Shown here: positions 19,619 to 29,236 of the stretch, piece by piece
Layout: each line of letters opens with the position of its first letter
Position numbering within the stretch: position 1 is the stretch's first letter
DNA from: Fen-671 sp963794745
GTDB lineage: Bacteria; Actinomycetota; Acidimicrobiia; Acidimicrobiales; Palsa-688
NCBI GenBank assembly: GCA_963794745.1
Contig: CAWCEZ010000004.1
Coordinates: 181,344 to 245,343, forward strand
DNA length: 64,000 nt
Reading direction: 5' to 3'
Made by a program: the position numbers and the translations under genes
Notes under the pieces: generated by a model
Databases searched by the model: none
The model's input: the letters and a program-made list of their open reading frames with translations, nothing else
Told to the model about the DNA's origin: nothing

Positions 19619-20576
19619 TTACTCACGCTCGGCATTTGGCCCACCAAATGGCCATTGAACGCGTCGATTCGGCAATGGCGGCTCCGCATCCGGGTCGACG
19701 CCCAGTTCCTTTGCTTTTTTCCAAAATCTGCGTCGGATAGCCCCCACGCCGTACGCGCCCAACATATAGGCAGCGTCTCCGCTCCCGAGCTCCATCGCGC
19801 GCCAAAGGTAGCCAGTCGCGATGTGCGAGCCCCAAAGGGTTCCGCTTCTTCGCGCCTCCCGTGCCAAGCTGAGCGTCGACCAGTAATGCCCTCGGGCGTC
19901 GGCTTCAACCCACAGCTCGTGGGCCTGTGGTGGGTCTTCCTCGCCGACTATGCGGGCGAGCATGAACATGGCGGGTGGGAAGCCTCTTTCCGCAGCGCTG
20001 CGAAAAAGCGGCTCGGCGGCTGCTGTGTCCGGGCCGTGGTATGCAATGAGCGCCAAGTCAAACAGCGCTATTACGTCGCCCCGTGAAGCGGCCTCGTGGC
20101 GCCAGCGCATCGCTTCGTCCGGTCGTGTTGCATGAAGCCCGGCGCCATACAGGGCCATGGCACTCGGGTGGCCCTTCTCGGCCGCTCGCAAATAGAAACT
20201 CAAGGGCCCTCTTTGGGTCGATTTCTTGCCACGAGAGACCTAAGTGGAACACGGCATCAAGGTCCCCGAGGTCCGAAGCCCGCTTCAGCCAATCGCGGCC
20301 CGCCAGATCACCACCACCTATCAGGGCGCAGCCGAGAAGGGTCATGGCTTTTACATGACCGAGGTCGGCTGCGTTCTCCCACAGACGCTTGGCCTCGGCC
20401 AGGACGTACGTCTTCGGTGCACCCTCCCACCATCCCGGGAAATCCTTTACCTTCGGGTTGGGCTCGGGCAGCTCGTCTCGAACCTCCAAGCGCCACAGGT
20501 TGACTTCACCGTCAGGGCCCAAACCGGTCAGCTCGATACCCAAGGCCGTCATCGACGCAGCATCCCTATCCGGCAT
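19619..20576 (-). CDS. Sel1-repeat (TPR-like) protein, one frameshift
   Basis: Solenoid protein of about 318 residues made of Sel1-like helical repeats. Examples are AEAKRLWENAADLGHVKAMT, GRDWLKRASDLGDLDAVFHL, SFYLRAAEKGHPSAMALYGA and AAAEPLFRSAAERGFPPAMF. The N-terminal part starts at 20576 and the C-terminal part lies in another frame. The change is near 20200, in A/G-rich bases, exactly inside a repeat (KRAL joined to SFYLRAAEKG). Such proteins act as protein-protein interaction scaffolds; the partner is unknown. It stands alone, converging with tRNA-Leu. Confidence 0.75.
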
Positions 20577-20809
20577 AAAGCGTTTCGTTGAACGTCATGG
20601 GTCTGGGTCACCGTAGTCAGAATCCGAAACTGGAGGCCTTGGGTGCCAGCTTACCCACACCTTCCTCTCGCCCACCCGCCAGCGCCACAGCGAGCCCGGC
20701 AGCGCCTGATCGCGCGTTGCTCCCAATAAGAAATGGAGGCCACTGCACGCGAGTAGCTCTCCTATCTAGGCTCCGAGCTGGCCGAGGACGCAAACAGATG
20801 TCCCATTGC

Positions 20810-21388
20810 TCAGCGCTGGGCCACGGCTGCCTTGTCGAACGAAACGCGTAGGATCACCTCGTCTCCGAGCCCTATAATTCCTCTGATATCTAGTCGTAGC
20901 GTCCGCTTACGTAGAAACCGGCGTGTGGATACCATGACGAAAAGGATATTTGTCGTGGCAGTATCAATAATGAGCCCGGTGAGCGTCGCTCGAGAATCCT
21001 CGCAGTCGCGCACGACGGTCGTGTGGCGCAGCCCCATGAGGCCCGGAGGTAATAAGTCAGATACATTCGCTTCCGGGTACCTTCGAAGATTCTCCCCGTA
21101 GTTTATGGGGACTCCGAGCTTGAACTGAGTACGCTCCGCGGACGGTAAAGCGTCGAACTCGCTACGTTCAAGGCCAAGCTCGACGGAGCGGCCTCTGAGT
21201 CGCGCTCCACGGGTCGGGACAAGCTTACCGAGACCAAGTCGGCCGGTCGGTTGGACAACAAGATATGGGAGCTTCCGCGTCATTGGGTCCACCACGAGCG
21301 TTGTTACAAAGCCACACGGCTTATCGCTACACGAGACACGGGCACCCAAGGTCAGGGTCGCCGTATGGGCACCTGACGCAACAGTCAC
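20810..21388 (-). CDS. PRC-barrel-like hypothetical protein
   Basis: A 192-residue soluble protein. The N-terminal half has the order seen in PRC-barrel domains: LTLGARVSCSDKPCGFVTTLVVDPMTRKLPYLVV, then a basic patch with repeated Arg/Gly. The second half may be a second barrel (TTVVRDCEDSRATLTGLIID). PRC barrels bind RNA or proteins, but no partner is evident here. Intact frame, ordinary high-GC codon use. Function unknown. Confidence 0.6.
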   Translation of the reverse strand: MTVASGAHTATLTLGARVSCSDKPCGFVTTLVVDPMTRKLPYLVVQPTGRLGLGKLVPTRGARLRGRSVELGLERSEFDALPSAERTQFKLGVPINYGENLRRYPEANVSDLLPPGLMGLRHTTVVRDCEDSRATLTGLIIDTATTNILFVMVSTRRFLRKRTLRLDIRGIIGLGDEVILRVSFDKAAVAQR

Positions 21389-21665
21389 GGTCGAAACCTA
21401 CCGGGTAGGCCGGTGGAAGGCTCGGAACAAGAATAACTCACCGGCCAAATAGCGAGGCCGGTCGCCGGCGAAGCCTTCCATCAACAGAAGAGCGCAGCCT
21501 GGTCAATAGCCTCGCGGCCAGTCAGCCAGTTGGCCTGCGGGGCACTTAGCGCCCGCCACTGCTCCGACAAAGTCGCCGACGTGCACTTTGCCCTGTGCGG
21601 ACCCTCAACGCTCACAAAGCTTCGCGAGCGTTGCATTGGACGGCAACGGTTAGAGCGCGGATCGC

Positions 21666-22835
21666 TTAGGTCTCTGGCTCTGCCTCGAGGCCAGTCGCCG
21701 ACACCCACACAAACATCCCGGCGACGCGAGCCCGATCGTCGCGGGTTGACTCGCCGGATGACCGGCCACTGCCGACCCTGAGGCCCCACACGCCCCGAAC
21801 GTGGGGGCAGCGGACCGCTGGCCGTGCGCGTAGTCGCCCGCGAACGGCACAACGGTGTACATGCCGAGGTGTTCGCACCAGTAGCTGGCCGTCCGACTTG
21901 CGGGCGCTATGGCGCCCGTTAGAGTGTCGATCACCTCCGGACGCGCCGGCGCAGAGACGACGACATGGCTTGAGTCGGCAAACGGCACTGTCAGGCCCTG
22001 GACGAGTGCATGAAAGTCTTTGACAGGGCGGCGCCAGCTAATCGCCCCGGTCGTCGCGTTGAAGCCCTCGAGGGTGAGCGTCACATTCTCAAAGGTCGGC
22101 TTAGTGCCAGTTTTTGTGAAGTGGATGGCACCGGTGAACCTGCAGAGCAGGTCGGGCTCAGGACGTCGAAGGGGCCTCCGCACGAAAACGTTCCGGGGTC
22201 GGACCATACCCGCTTCCCGTCGCCAGGCCGAAACGCAACGGTGGTGTCGGCTGCGAGATTATCGGTCTCTCCATTGGGGCCAGGCAGATCTGTCTGGGTG
22301 TCGATCCCTTGAGGAACGGTACCCACAGTACCGATGTCCAATCCCGAGAGCACCTGGACGTCCCATCCGAAATCGGGCGAATGCCCCGCTCCGAACAGTG
22401 CGCTAACGGTGCTGTGCCACAAGACCTGTGCGTTGCTACCCAACTCCTCGAACGTGGGCGTCGAGTTCGCCAACTGGTAAAGGCTGTGCTCGTCGATGGT
22501 GCGCTCCACGTCAGGGACCGTGCTCACCACGCGGCCCGTGGTCGCATTCACCACGACCAGCTCTGACGTCGGTCCATCGGGAGGTTGGGATGCAGAAGTC
22601 CTCTCCGTTCCCGCAAACGAGCGGGACGTCGCCGACTAAGTGCATCGCGGGCAGCTGCCAGCGCAGGGTCCCGGTCGTAGCGTCAATTCCTCGCACGGAG
22701 ACATTTGGGTCGGCCGCCCCGTCTATCGGGTCGGGGTCGATGACGGTCCCGGCGGCCGCCTGCATCTCGGGGTAGACGCCCGGCGTCGTGACAGAGGTCG
22801 AGTACGGAAGTGCCAGGTTATACCGGCTGCCTTCA
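21666..22835 (-). pseudogene. PQQ-like beta-propeller protein, broken by several frameshifts
   Basis: Repeats of the PQQ/WD-like outer-surface type are spread over three frames. RGIDATTGTLRWQLPAMH is near 22680, then NATTGRVVSTVPDVERT near 22540, then LEGFNATTGAISWRRPVKDF near 22050. The xxDATTGxxxW pattern is the blade signature of propeller proteins with a pyrrolo-quinoline-quinone-type fold. Frame changes occur near 22580, 22150-22200 and in the last 150 bases. No start codon or signal peptide could be placed at the 5' end near 22835. Either a decayed gene or one with several read errors; no cofactor or substrate can be assigned. Confidence 0.55.
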
Positions 22836-22876
22836 CCGACGCGTTAGGAACTTGAAGTAGAACGGGCGGATATACA

Positions 22877-23470
22877 ATGACCATCCCCACGTTCACGATT
22901 GAGCGGCTCCCAGAGCTGGTGCATGAAGAACAAGGCTTGCACAGCGACGACGCCGGGGACCAAAGTGATGGCACATCAGGCAGACGCGTCCTGTCCACTC
23001 ATCGTCAAGCTCCCTATCTGCACGGGGACTGGAGGCGGCGTGCCCTACAAGGCAAGAAGGTACCCGGCCAACGGGTCTTTGCCGGGATCATCCCTCGAAC
23101 AAAGCGTGAAAAGCGCGTCGCGGCGGTGGTGGCATTCTCGGCTGGCACGACCGAGGAGTTGTTCTATCGCGGGTTGATGATGTCGATCGCGGGGGCTCTG
23201 CTCGGGCTGTCCCCCTGTGTAGCAGCGCTGGTAGCCAGCATCTGCTTCGGCGTTGCGCACATATACCAGGGCTGGCGTGGAGTATTGCAGGCGGCTTTGC
23301 TTGGAGGGCTGCTGAACCTGCTCCTGCTTTGGACTGGGAGCCTGCTTGTACCGGTTCTATTGCATCTCAGCCTGGATTTCCGTGGCCTCGTGATTGTGCC
23401 CCTAGGAGCGGCAGCGCGTGGCCCAGGGAGAGGTCAGGCCAGTCTTGTTCACCCCGCCGAACGGCGCTGA
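22877..23470 (+). CDS. CPBP-family intramembrane metalloprotease, N-terminus doubtful
   Basis: The trusted part begins near 23080 (RVFAGIIPRTKREKRVAAVV). It contains the CPBP/Abi motif EELFYRG, the second motif SICFGVAHIYQGWRG and a final transmembrane stretch with LLHLSLDF. These are the glutamate and histidine sites of this intramembrane protease family (CAAX-processing-like or Rce1-like). The first ~65 residues read as unrelated, charged sequence, and another frame (22899-23177) overlaps them, so the N-terminal helices are probably lost or out of frame. Possible roles include peptide maturation or immunity to self-made peptides; nothing nearby specifies one. Confidence 0.6.
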   Translation: MTIPTFTIERLPELVHEEQGLHSDDAGDQSDGTSGRRVLSTHRQAPYLHGDWRRRALQGKKVPGQRVFAGIIPRTKREKRVAAVVAFSAGTTEELFYRGLMMSIAGALLGLSPCVAALVASICFGVAHIYQGWRGVLQAALLGGLLNLLLLWTGSLLVPVLLHLSLDFRGLVIVPLGAAARGPGRGQASLVHPAERR

Positions 23471-23521
23471 GTGGAAGCCACCGTGGCTAAAGGCAGGCGT
23501 CAACGCGTAGCGGCTGCCAGC

Positions 23522-24013
23522 TCAGCGGAGGATTTCGACCAGCAGGATCCACGCTTCGAACATCGAAAGAACTACCGCGGCGATAACGCCTGCCAAGATG
23601 AAGTAAATCGGAGCACCGAGATCGAGCGTGAACAGCATGCCCGCGACGATGAAGGGCAGGACCTGGACCTGTCCCCGGGCGACTTCGAAGATCGCCTCAT
23701 GCTTGGGCCGGTGGTTCGCCCGGTCGGTGGCAACCGAGATACGCGCGGCATGCGCGTGGAGGAGCCATGTGATGGCGCCGAAGCTAAGGACCTCTAAGCC
23801 AAGGGCAACTCTGGACTGCGGGGCGAGACAGACCAGGCTCGTTACCAGTGCCAGCACGAGCGAACCGACCGCGGCTGCCGCACGAGCAGGCAACTGCTTG
23901 TACTGCAGGATGCGTTCGATGTTCACCGACACCGCTACGATTACCAGCCCGGCGAGTGCGGCAGCGGCACCCGCGGCGGCCACCAGGAAGTCAGTCCAGT
24001 CCCGGAGTTTCAT
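23522..24013 (-). CDS. small four-helix membrane protein
   Basis: 163 residues from the ATG at 24013 (MKLRDWTDFLVAAAGAAAAL). Four hydrophobic helices are visible, near residues 8-30, 45-65, 70-90 and 115-155. The opening W-x-DF-x-x-AxxGAxAALAGLxxVAVSVNxxxIL pattern is shared by a family of small uncharacterised membrane proteins, some named modulator of FtsH protease in annotation. That name is not a proven function. Stands alone between convergent and divergent neighbours. Confidence 0.65.
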   Translation of the reverse strand: MKLRDWTDFLVAAAGAAAALAGLVIVAVSVNIERILQYKQLPARAAAAVGSLVLALVTSLVCLAPQSRVALGLEVLSFGAITWLLHAHAARISVATDRANHRPKHEAIFEVARGQVQVLPFIVAGMLFTLDLGAPIYFILAGVIAAVVLSMFEAWILLVEILR

Positions 24014-24184
24014 CCGCCTACCGTCCCCCGTCCGACATGTCACCAGTCTTCACCATCGGGAAGCGACCCGGTGCCTGGCGCGACGGTAAAGCGCAAGGCG
24101 CAGCAAGGTCGTTGCACCGCTCCTCTGCAACTAGTAGGTTCCTGCCCGTCGGCCCCTGAGGCCACCAGACAGGGAGGGTGCGCA

Positions 24185-25099
24185 ATGTCGAAGGTCCCCG
24201 GTCCACTCCGCAACAGGCGCCGCGTGCGCCGCTCCTACCCGGTCGTGGCGGCTGCGGCTGGGATCTTTGCGGCGGGCTTCAGTATGGTCTCCGGTGCTGG
24301 CGCCGCCGCTGCAGGCGCGACCTACGTCGCGCTGGGTGACTCTTACACCTCCGGGCCAAGATCCCAACTCAATCCAGCGCCGCCGGCGGTTGCGACCGCT
24401 CCAACCACAACTTCCCAAGTGATGTCGCGGCTGCCCTCGGGCTCACCTTGACCGACGTCAGCTGCAGCGGGGCGACCACCGCCAACATCCTCAACACGAC
24501 CCAAGTTGTCTCCCCCGGTCCCAATAACCCGCCCCAGTTGACTGCTGTGGGAGCCGGTACTCAGCTCGTCAGCTTGCAGGTCGGCGGCGACAATCTCGGC
24601 TTTACCAGCATCATCGAGAACTGCGTCGCCCTCACCCCGTGGGGCCCGACAAAGGTCGGGGCCAACTGCCGGAATTACTATGACCCCGAGCGGGAAGAAC
24701 TCGTTGGCTACGGAAGTTACGGCGCTGGCACAACCGATCGCTACGATCCTTGCCGACATCCACACAGCAGCCCCTAGCGCCAAGGTTTTCGTCGTCGGGT
24801 ACCCCGACATCCTCCCGCAGAACGGTGCCTGCTGGCCCTCCATGCCGTTCGAGACCGCAGACGCCGAGTACCTGAACAGCATCGAACAGGACCTCAACTC
24901 CATGCTGCAGCAGACGGCGGCAGCGAACGGCGCGACCTATGTCGACACTTACACGCCGAGCGAGAGCCACAATGCTTGCACGGCTGAGAGCACACGCTGG
25001 GTCGAGCCAATCATCCCCGGCTCCGCCGCCGACCCGGTCCATCCCAATGCCAACGGCGAGGCCGCAATGGCAAGCCAACTCGAGCAAGCGGGGATCTAA
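24185..25099 (+). CDS. secreted SGNH/GDSL-type hydrolase, two frameshifts
   Basis: Extracellular esterase/lipase-like enzyme of about 300 residues. A signal peptide starts at ATG 24185 after a GGGAGG site, ending near AAAAGATYVA. Block I with the catalytic serine is ALGDSYTSG. The middle block with the oxyanion Gly-Asn region appears as QVGGDNLGF, and the catalytic Asp-x-x-His is DPVHPN near the end. The three pieces (24185-24400, 24448-24690, 24680-25099) lie in different frames, with single-base breaks near 24350-24450 and 24690. Comparable to secreted lipases of actinobacteria. It converges with the beta-helix gene, and a hairpin terminator lies between them. Confidence 0.75.
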
Positions 25100-25154
25100 A
25101 GCCACGCTTGTAAGGCCCAACTGTTGCTGTCCTGCCGGAGGCGGGCAAAGCAAA

Positions 25155-25184
25155 AGAGCCGGGGGCTTTTCGGCCCCCGGCTCT
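25155..25184 (-). terminator. strong hairpin terminator between convergent genes
   Basis: Perfect 12-base-pair stem: AGAGCCGGGGGC (25155-25166) pairs with GCCCCCGGCTCT (25173-25184) around a six-base loop. On the minus strand the stem is followed by a TTTTGCTTTG run, so it should end transcripts of the beta-helix gene. On the plus strand no U-run follows, so it would stop the SGNH gene only weakly. Confidence 0.8.
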
Positions 25185-25210
25185 CAAGCTAGGTAGTGCA
25201 TCGAGCTAGG

Positions 25211-27463
25211 TCACGGCAGAGTCGCGACCCCGTTCACGTACGAGTCGACGTCAACGGGCGTCGTCACGTTGGCAAAGGTGGCCGGCCCACCAACGCCGTC
25301 GATAACCGAGTCGTCGCCTCCGGACTGGACGGGAGTGGGACAGTCCCCGCTCACCGAGCACGTGCTGGAAATGAACAGGTCCATCGTGTCCGTGAACTGT
25401 ACGCCGGGGTTTTGCGGAGCCTCGAAGGCCGCCGAGTCCCAGAGGGTGGCGTTGGTGTAAATGAACACGACATAGCTGGCCATGCCATAACCGTTGAAGT
25501 TCTGCACATTATTGGTGACGAGGAACGACGGGTAGCCGGCTTGCACCGGTGAAGTCTCCCAGGCCGTCTGGGTGGGCGCGTCGTACGGCAGCTCGTTCTG
25601 GAAGAAGACCACAGTGCCGTTGTTGCCGCTCCAGGTCACTTCGTTCTGCTGGTAGTGCTCGATGGCGAGGCCATAGGCAGTGACATTGTTGCCGGTGACC
25701 GCTAGCCCTGTGGCAGCCTGGTTGTAGGTCCACCCGGCACCTACCTGGCCTTGCGGGCCCGTAGCCGAGGTGTTGGCACCATGGTCGGCGCGCCAGGCCC
25801 AGACGTCGTCAATGATCGAGTTGTCGGCGTTGTCGAGCAAGCTGACCGTGGCCGACACCGGTGTGTTCTCGCTACCGCCGATACGGAAGAAGATGTCTTG
25901 GACCAGATCGGGGTCATTGGAGCTGTTGTTGCCTCCAAAATTGCCCCCCGCGAACTGACTGGGAGCACCGACCGAAAGCAGCACGGGCGAGTTGACCGGG
26001 CCGGCGTCGAAGATCATCCCTGAGAGCTTCACCCCGTTGTTGGGGACCACGACCATGGCCGCGTTGCCCTGTTGAGGGACCAGGGTGGCAAAGCCGAGGC
26101 CCAAGACGATGGTGCCGGGATGGCTGACGACGATCGGCGCATTGAGGTTATACAGGCCAGGGGTGAGCACGAGGTCCTGGCCATGGTTGAGGGCGGCTTG
26201 GACCAGGGGCTCGGGGGTGCTCGGGCTCGCGATGAAGAAGTCCGAAAGAGGTACAGAACTGCCGGCCTCGCTGCCGCTCAGGAAGTTCGGCCCGACCGAG
26301 TTGCGCTGGACAGCGGGTACGAAGACATCCCAGTGCCCGTTGGCACCCATATAAAGGAACGGCTCCTCCTCGGTGACGGGGCTTTGCGATAGCTCGGTGA
26401 TCTGCTGGACCCCATAGAGCCCGTTTACGCCTGCAAGTGCCGGGTTCGTCGCGCTCGGGTTGCTGTCGTTGAAAGAGTTCTCCGTCGGCGAGCACGCAGT
26501 CGCCGGCGCAACCGGGGTGTAGCCGGGGGGACAGGCGTCCCCCGAGTAGACGTAGTTCCAGACGTAGCCGACGGCGCTTTGCATATCGGTGTTGCGTGCT
26601 ATCCCTTGCTGGTTGCCCGACCAGTCGAGCTGGCCGTTGATCTCGCTATTAGCTACATAGCTACCGCTGCCGTAGTTATTGCTTTGGTAGTTGGTTTCAG
26701 AGCAGTAGGACTGGAAGTTGAGGTTGCCGTTGATAATCACGCTGCGCACTGGCGTAGCCTGCGACACCGACCAGAAATCAGTCGAGCCTCCAAAGCAGTT
26801 GCCGTCGTTGATAGGCGGCGACATCGAAAGTGGCGTCGGTACGTACGTCGTGCTCGAGGCGGTCATCACGTTCAGGTCGAGGTTGGACAGCGACCGCCAG
26901 AAGTTGACGGTCGAGTTGGCCCAGTAGCAGGTTGAGCCGGCCGGTACGTAACAGTTCCCCGGCCCGGGCTCAGAGTCCAGCGCGTTAGGGAAGACGTCGA
27001 CCTGGCCATTGATGATCGTGTCCTGGGGTACGGCTCCCAGCCCGGCTACCTGGGTGTAGTAGCCCACTTGGAACACCAGGGGGTCCGTAGCCGAGCCGTA
27101 GGTCCCGGGCTCGAAGAACAGTGAGTAGCCGTCGTTAGGGGTGTTGTTGAACTGTGCCGAGAGGGGGACCTGCTGGCTCGCCACGTTGTTTACGACGGTC
27201 TGGATTGCCGCGAGGTCCGTGGCGGTGGCGGTGAGCGTCGGGCCACTCGGAGGTGTGAACACGCACACGTTGGGGCCGAACAGCGCCGAGGTGTACGCGC
27301 CACATATGGAGGACACCGGCGTAGGAGGTAGGGAGGGTAGGTGTGGCAGCGCCAGCGCCGTGTTGGCGGGCACCACCGCCATCCCGGTGCCGGCGATCAG
27401 TGCCGCAGCGATGAACATGGACGGGAGTCGCAGCAGCCTGCGACCCCAGTTGGCTTCGTGCAT
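25211..27463 (-). CDS. large secreted right-handed beta-helix (pectate-lyase-like) protein
   Basis: 750 residues from the ATG at 27463, which has an AGGAGG site nine bases upstream. A signal peptide (LRLPSMFIAAALIAGTGMAVVP) is followed by Asn/Gly/Thr-rich repeating strands such as IINGQVDVFP, VIINGNLNFQSYC, YVANSEINGQLDWSGN and GLAVTGNNVTAYGLAIEHYQQNEVTWSGNNGTVVFFQNE. These are the rungs of a single-stranded beta-helix, as in GH55-like and pectate-lyase superfamily proteins. Known relatives cut or bind polysaccharides. Clear catalytic residues cannot be named from sequence. I rejected the 69 residues upstream of 27463 because the signal peptide and ribosome site define the later start. Confidence 0.8.
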   Translation of the reverse strand: MHEANWGRRLLRLPSMFIAAALIAGTGMAVVPANTALALPHLPSLPPTPVSSICGAYTSALFGPNVCVFTPPSGPTLTATATDLAAIQTVVNNVASQQVPLSAQFNNTPNDGYSLFFEPGTYGSATDPLVFQVGYYTQVAGLGAVPQDTIINGQVDVFPNALDSEPGPGNCYVPAGSTCYWANSTVNFWRSLSNLDLNVMTASSTTYVPTPLSMSPPINDGNCFGGSTDFWSVSQATPVRSVIINGNLNFQSYCSETNYQSNNYGSGSYVANSEINGQLDWSGNQQGIARNTDMQSAVGYVWNYVYSGDACPPGYTPVAPATACSPTENSFNDSNPSATNPALAGVNGLYGVQQITELSQSPVTEEEPFLYMGANGHWDVFVPAVQRNSVGPNFLSGSEAGSSVPLSDFFIASPSTPEPLVQAALNHGQDLVLTPGLYNLNAPIVVSHPGTIVLGLGFATLVPQQGNAAMVVVPNNGVKLSGMIFDAGPVNSPVLLSVGAPSQFAGGNFGGNNSSNDPDLVQDIFFRIGGSENTPVSATVSLLDNADNSIIDDVWAWRADHGANTSATGPQGQVGAGWTYNQAATGLAVTGNNVTAYGLAIEHYQQNEVTWSGNNGTVVFFQNELPYDAPTQTAWETSPVQAGYPSFLVTNNVQNFNGYGMASYVVFIYTNATLWDSAAFEAPQNPGVQFTDTMDLFISSTCSVSGDCPTPVQSGGDDSVIDGVGGPATFANVTTPVDVDSYVNGVATLP

Positions 27464-27730
27464 CAGTGGCTTCCTCCTATGTCTAGGCAATTGAGCTCGT
27501 CGGCCGAGGCGCGCCAAAAGAGGAGTCCAGAAAGTGGGTTCCCCCCCACGTCGGGCCGATTTGGACGCTAGACCTCGCCGTCCGGGCGGTAAAGCGCGAT
27601 CTTGTAAAAAGTTGTAAACGAAGCCTCCCGGCCCCGACCGCGGGAGAAATTCGCGCAATGTGGCGCCCATTCCACCACTCTTGGTGTCATTGGCCCCTCA
27701 GAAAGCGCTGAAAGAGAGCCTGCCGGGCCC

Positions 27731-29236
27731 TCAGAGGTGGGCAACCAACGGGGTTCTGCCCTCGTTCCCGACGGAAGCCGCAGCCCGCCGAGCCTCACGG
27801 GGAATATCGCGGCACGGCAGCAAGACGACCCAACGGTGCGGGTCGATCTGGACAAGCACTTCTCGCTCGCGAGCCTTTGCCCTGCAGGTTGCAGTCGCGA
27901 CTGCAAGCTGGCTTTGCCACGTGGGCCCGTGTGAGCGACCGTTGGTATCACGGAAATCGACCACCCAGGCCGGGAGCAGCAACGCGCAAGAGGCCGCAAA
28001 AGCCCATATCGCACGGCTCCCGCCCGCGAAGCCGATCGGAGAGCGGGCCACCGCACCGCCCGCGCCGTCGCCGGTAGAGCCGGCACGAGCGGCCCCGTCG
28101 GAGAAATGGGCGGGCGCTCGCCGGGAACGGCCCGTCGACAGCTGCCCAGCCAGCACGAGGACCGCGCTTACGAGGATCAGCATCGGTGTCGCCGCATAGC
28201 GGCCTGCGTAACCAACCGAAGTCGCGGTCAACTGCATGAACGGCCCGGCACCTCGCAGCCATACCGGCACGACGAAGCAAACAGGCGCCATGACCGCTGC
28301 CGCGACGGTAAACGCCTGCACCTGTTTGGAGCGCATCGCCAATCCCAGCGCGACGATCCCCACGAACAACAGCCCACCGAGGATTACGGCGATCGACCTG
28401 TCCCAGTGCGCGACGTCGTCGGTGCCTCTCATCCCGCTCAGCCAGCCGAGGCCAACCCTGAGGGCAAAATCCGAAGGCAGTCCCGAGAGGCCGGCTTTGG
28501 AGAAGGAGTTCTCCCCGTTGTTACCGAGCACTACTGCCCCTTGGTACACCAGGCCGATGGCCAACCCGACGGTGGACGCCTGGTCTTTCAGGCGAGGCAA
28601 AGCCCAAACCCGGAACACGCCCAGCAGCACGAACACGCCCACGAGGGGTTCGGAAGCCACAGCCAGGAAGCACACCAATCCGGCGACAACCCGCCCAGCG
28701 GTGGTCTCGGGCCTCCACAACAACGCCCAGAACGCTGCGAAAAACAGCCACCAAGGCAGGTTGACGAGGTTGTCCAACATCTCCACGTTGGCAAGGGGCA
28801 ACGCCACCATCGCAGCCACGAGCAGGCCCCGCAACGCTGGCGAAGGGATATGGCCCCGGGACATGTGGAACACGAGGCACCCAAGTACCGCCAGGCCGGC
28901 GGCCCCGCTGAGGGCGACCACCGCAGAGACGTCCGCGATAGGTGCAAGCTTGGTGAGCTGGATCGCAAGGCGAGGGACGAGCTGGTCGTAGCCGTTGTAG
29001 GCAGTAATAAGCGTTCGCCAGAAAGAGCGCGCCAGGGACTGGGAGTAAAAGATCAGCCCGTCCTCGGCCCACAGCGTTTCCATTGCCGGCGCCCCCGATT
29101 GGCGGGCCAAGGCAACTGCGGCCAATACCACGAAGCCGGCGCCGTACCCGCAAGCGATGAGGGGCCGCGGCCACCTCGACGGGCCTGCCAGCGGGAAGAG
29201 CGATCCTCGCCGAACGGCTAGTTCACCAGGCCGCAC
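27731..29236 (-). CDS. polytopic membrane protein of glycan locus
   Basis: 501-residue protein with about ten transmembrane segments between residues 20 and 420, then a periplasmic tail with Cys-containing short motifs (TATCRAKAREREV, LLPCRDIPREARR). The first loop holds ETLWAEDGLIFYSQ, reminiscent of the acidic first-loop motif of GT-C-type glycosyltransferases. Its start overlaps the end of the preceding secreted-protein gene by 19 bases, so it is the last gene of the operon running from 34.3 kb. Substrate and reaction unknown. Confidence 0.7.
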   Translation of the reverse strand: MRPGELAVRRGSLFPLAGPSRWPRPLIACGYGAGFVVLAAVALARQSGAPAMETLWAEDGLIFYSQSLARSFWRTLITAYNGYDQLVPRLAIQLTKLAPIADVSAVVALSGAAGLAVLGCLVFHMSRGHIPSPALRGLLVAAMVALPLANVEMLDNLVNLPWWLFFAAFWALLWRPETTAGRVVAGLVCFLAVASEPLVGVFVLLGVFRVWALPRLKDQASTVGLAIGLVYQGAVVLGNNGENSFSKAGLSGLPSDFALRVGLGWLSGMRGTDDVAHWDRSIAVILGGLLFVGIVALGLAMRSKQVQAFTVAAAVMAPVCFVVPVWLRGAGPFMQLTATSVGYAGRYAATPMLILVSAVLVLAGQLSTGRSRRAPAHFSDGAARAGSTGDGAGGAVARSPIGFAGGSRAIWAFAASCALLLPAWVVDFRDTNGRSHGPTWQSQLAVATATCRAKAREREVLVQIDPHRWVVLLPCRDIPREARRAAASVGNEGRTPLVAHL

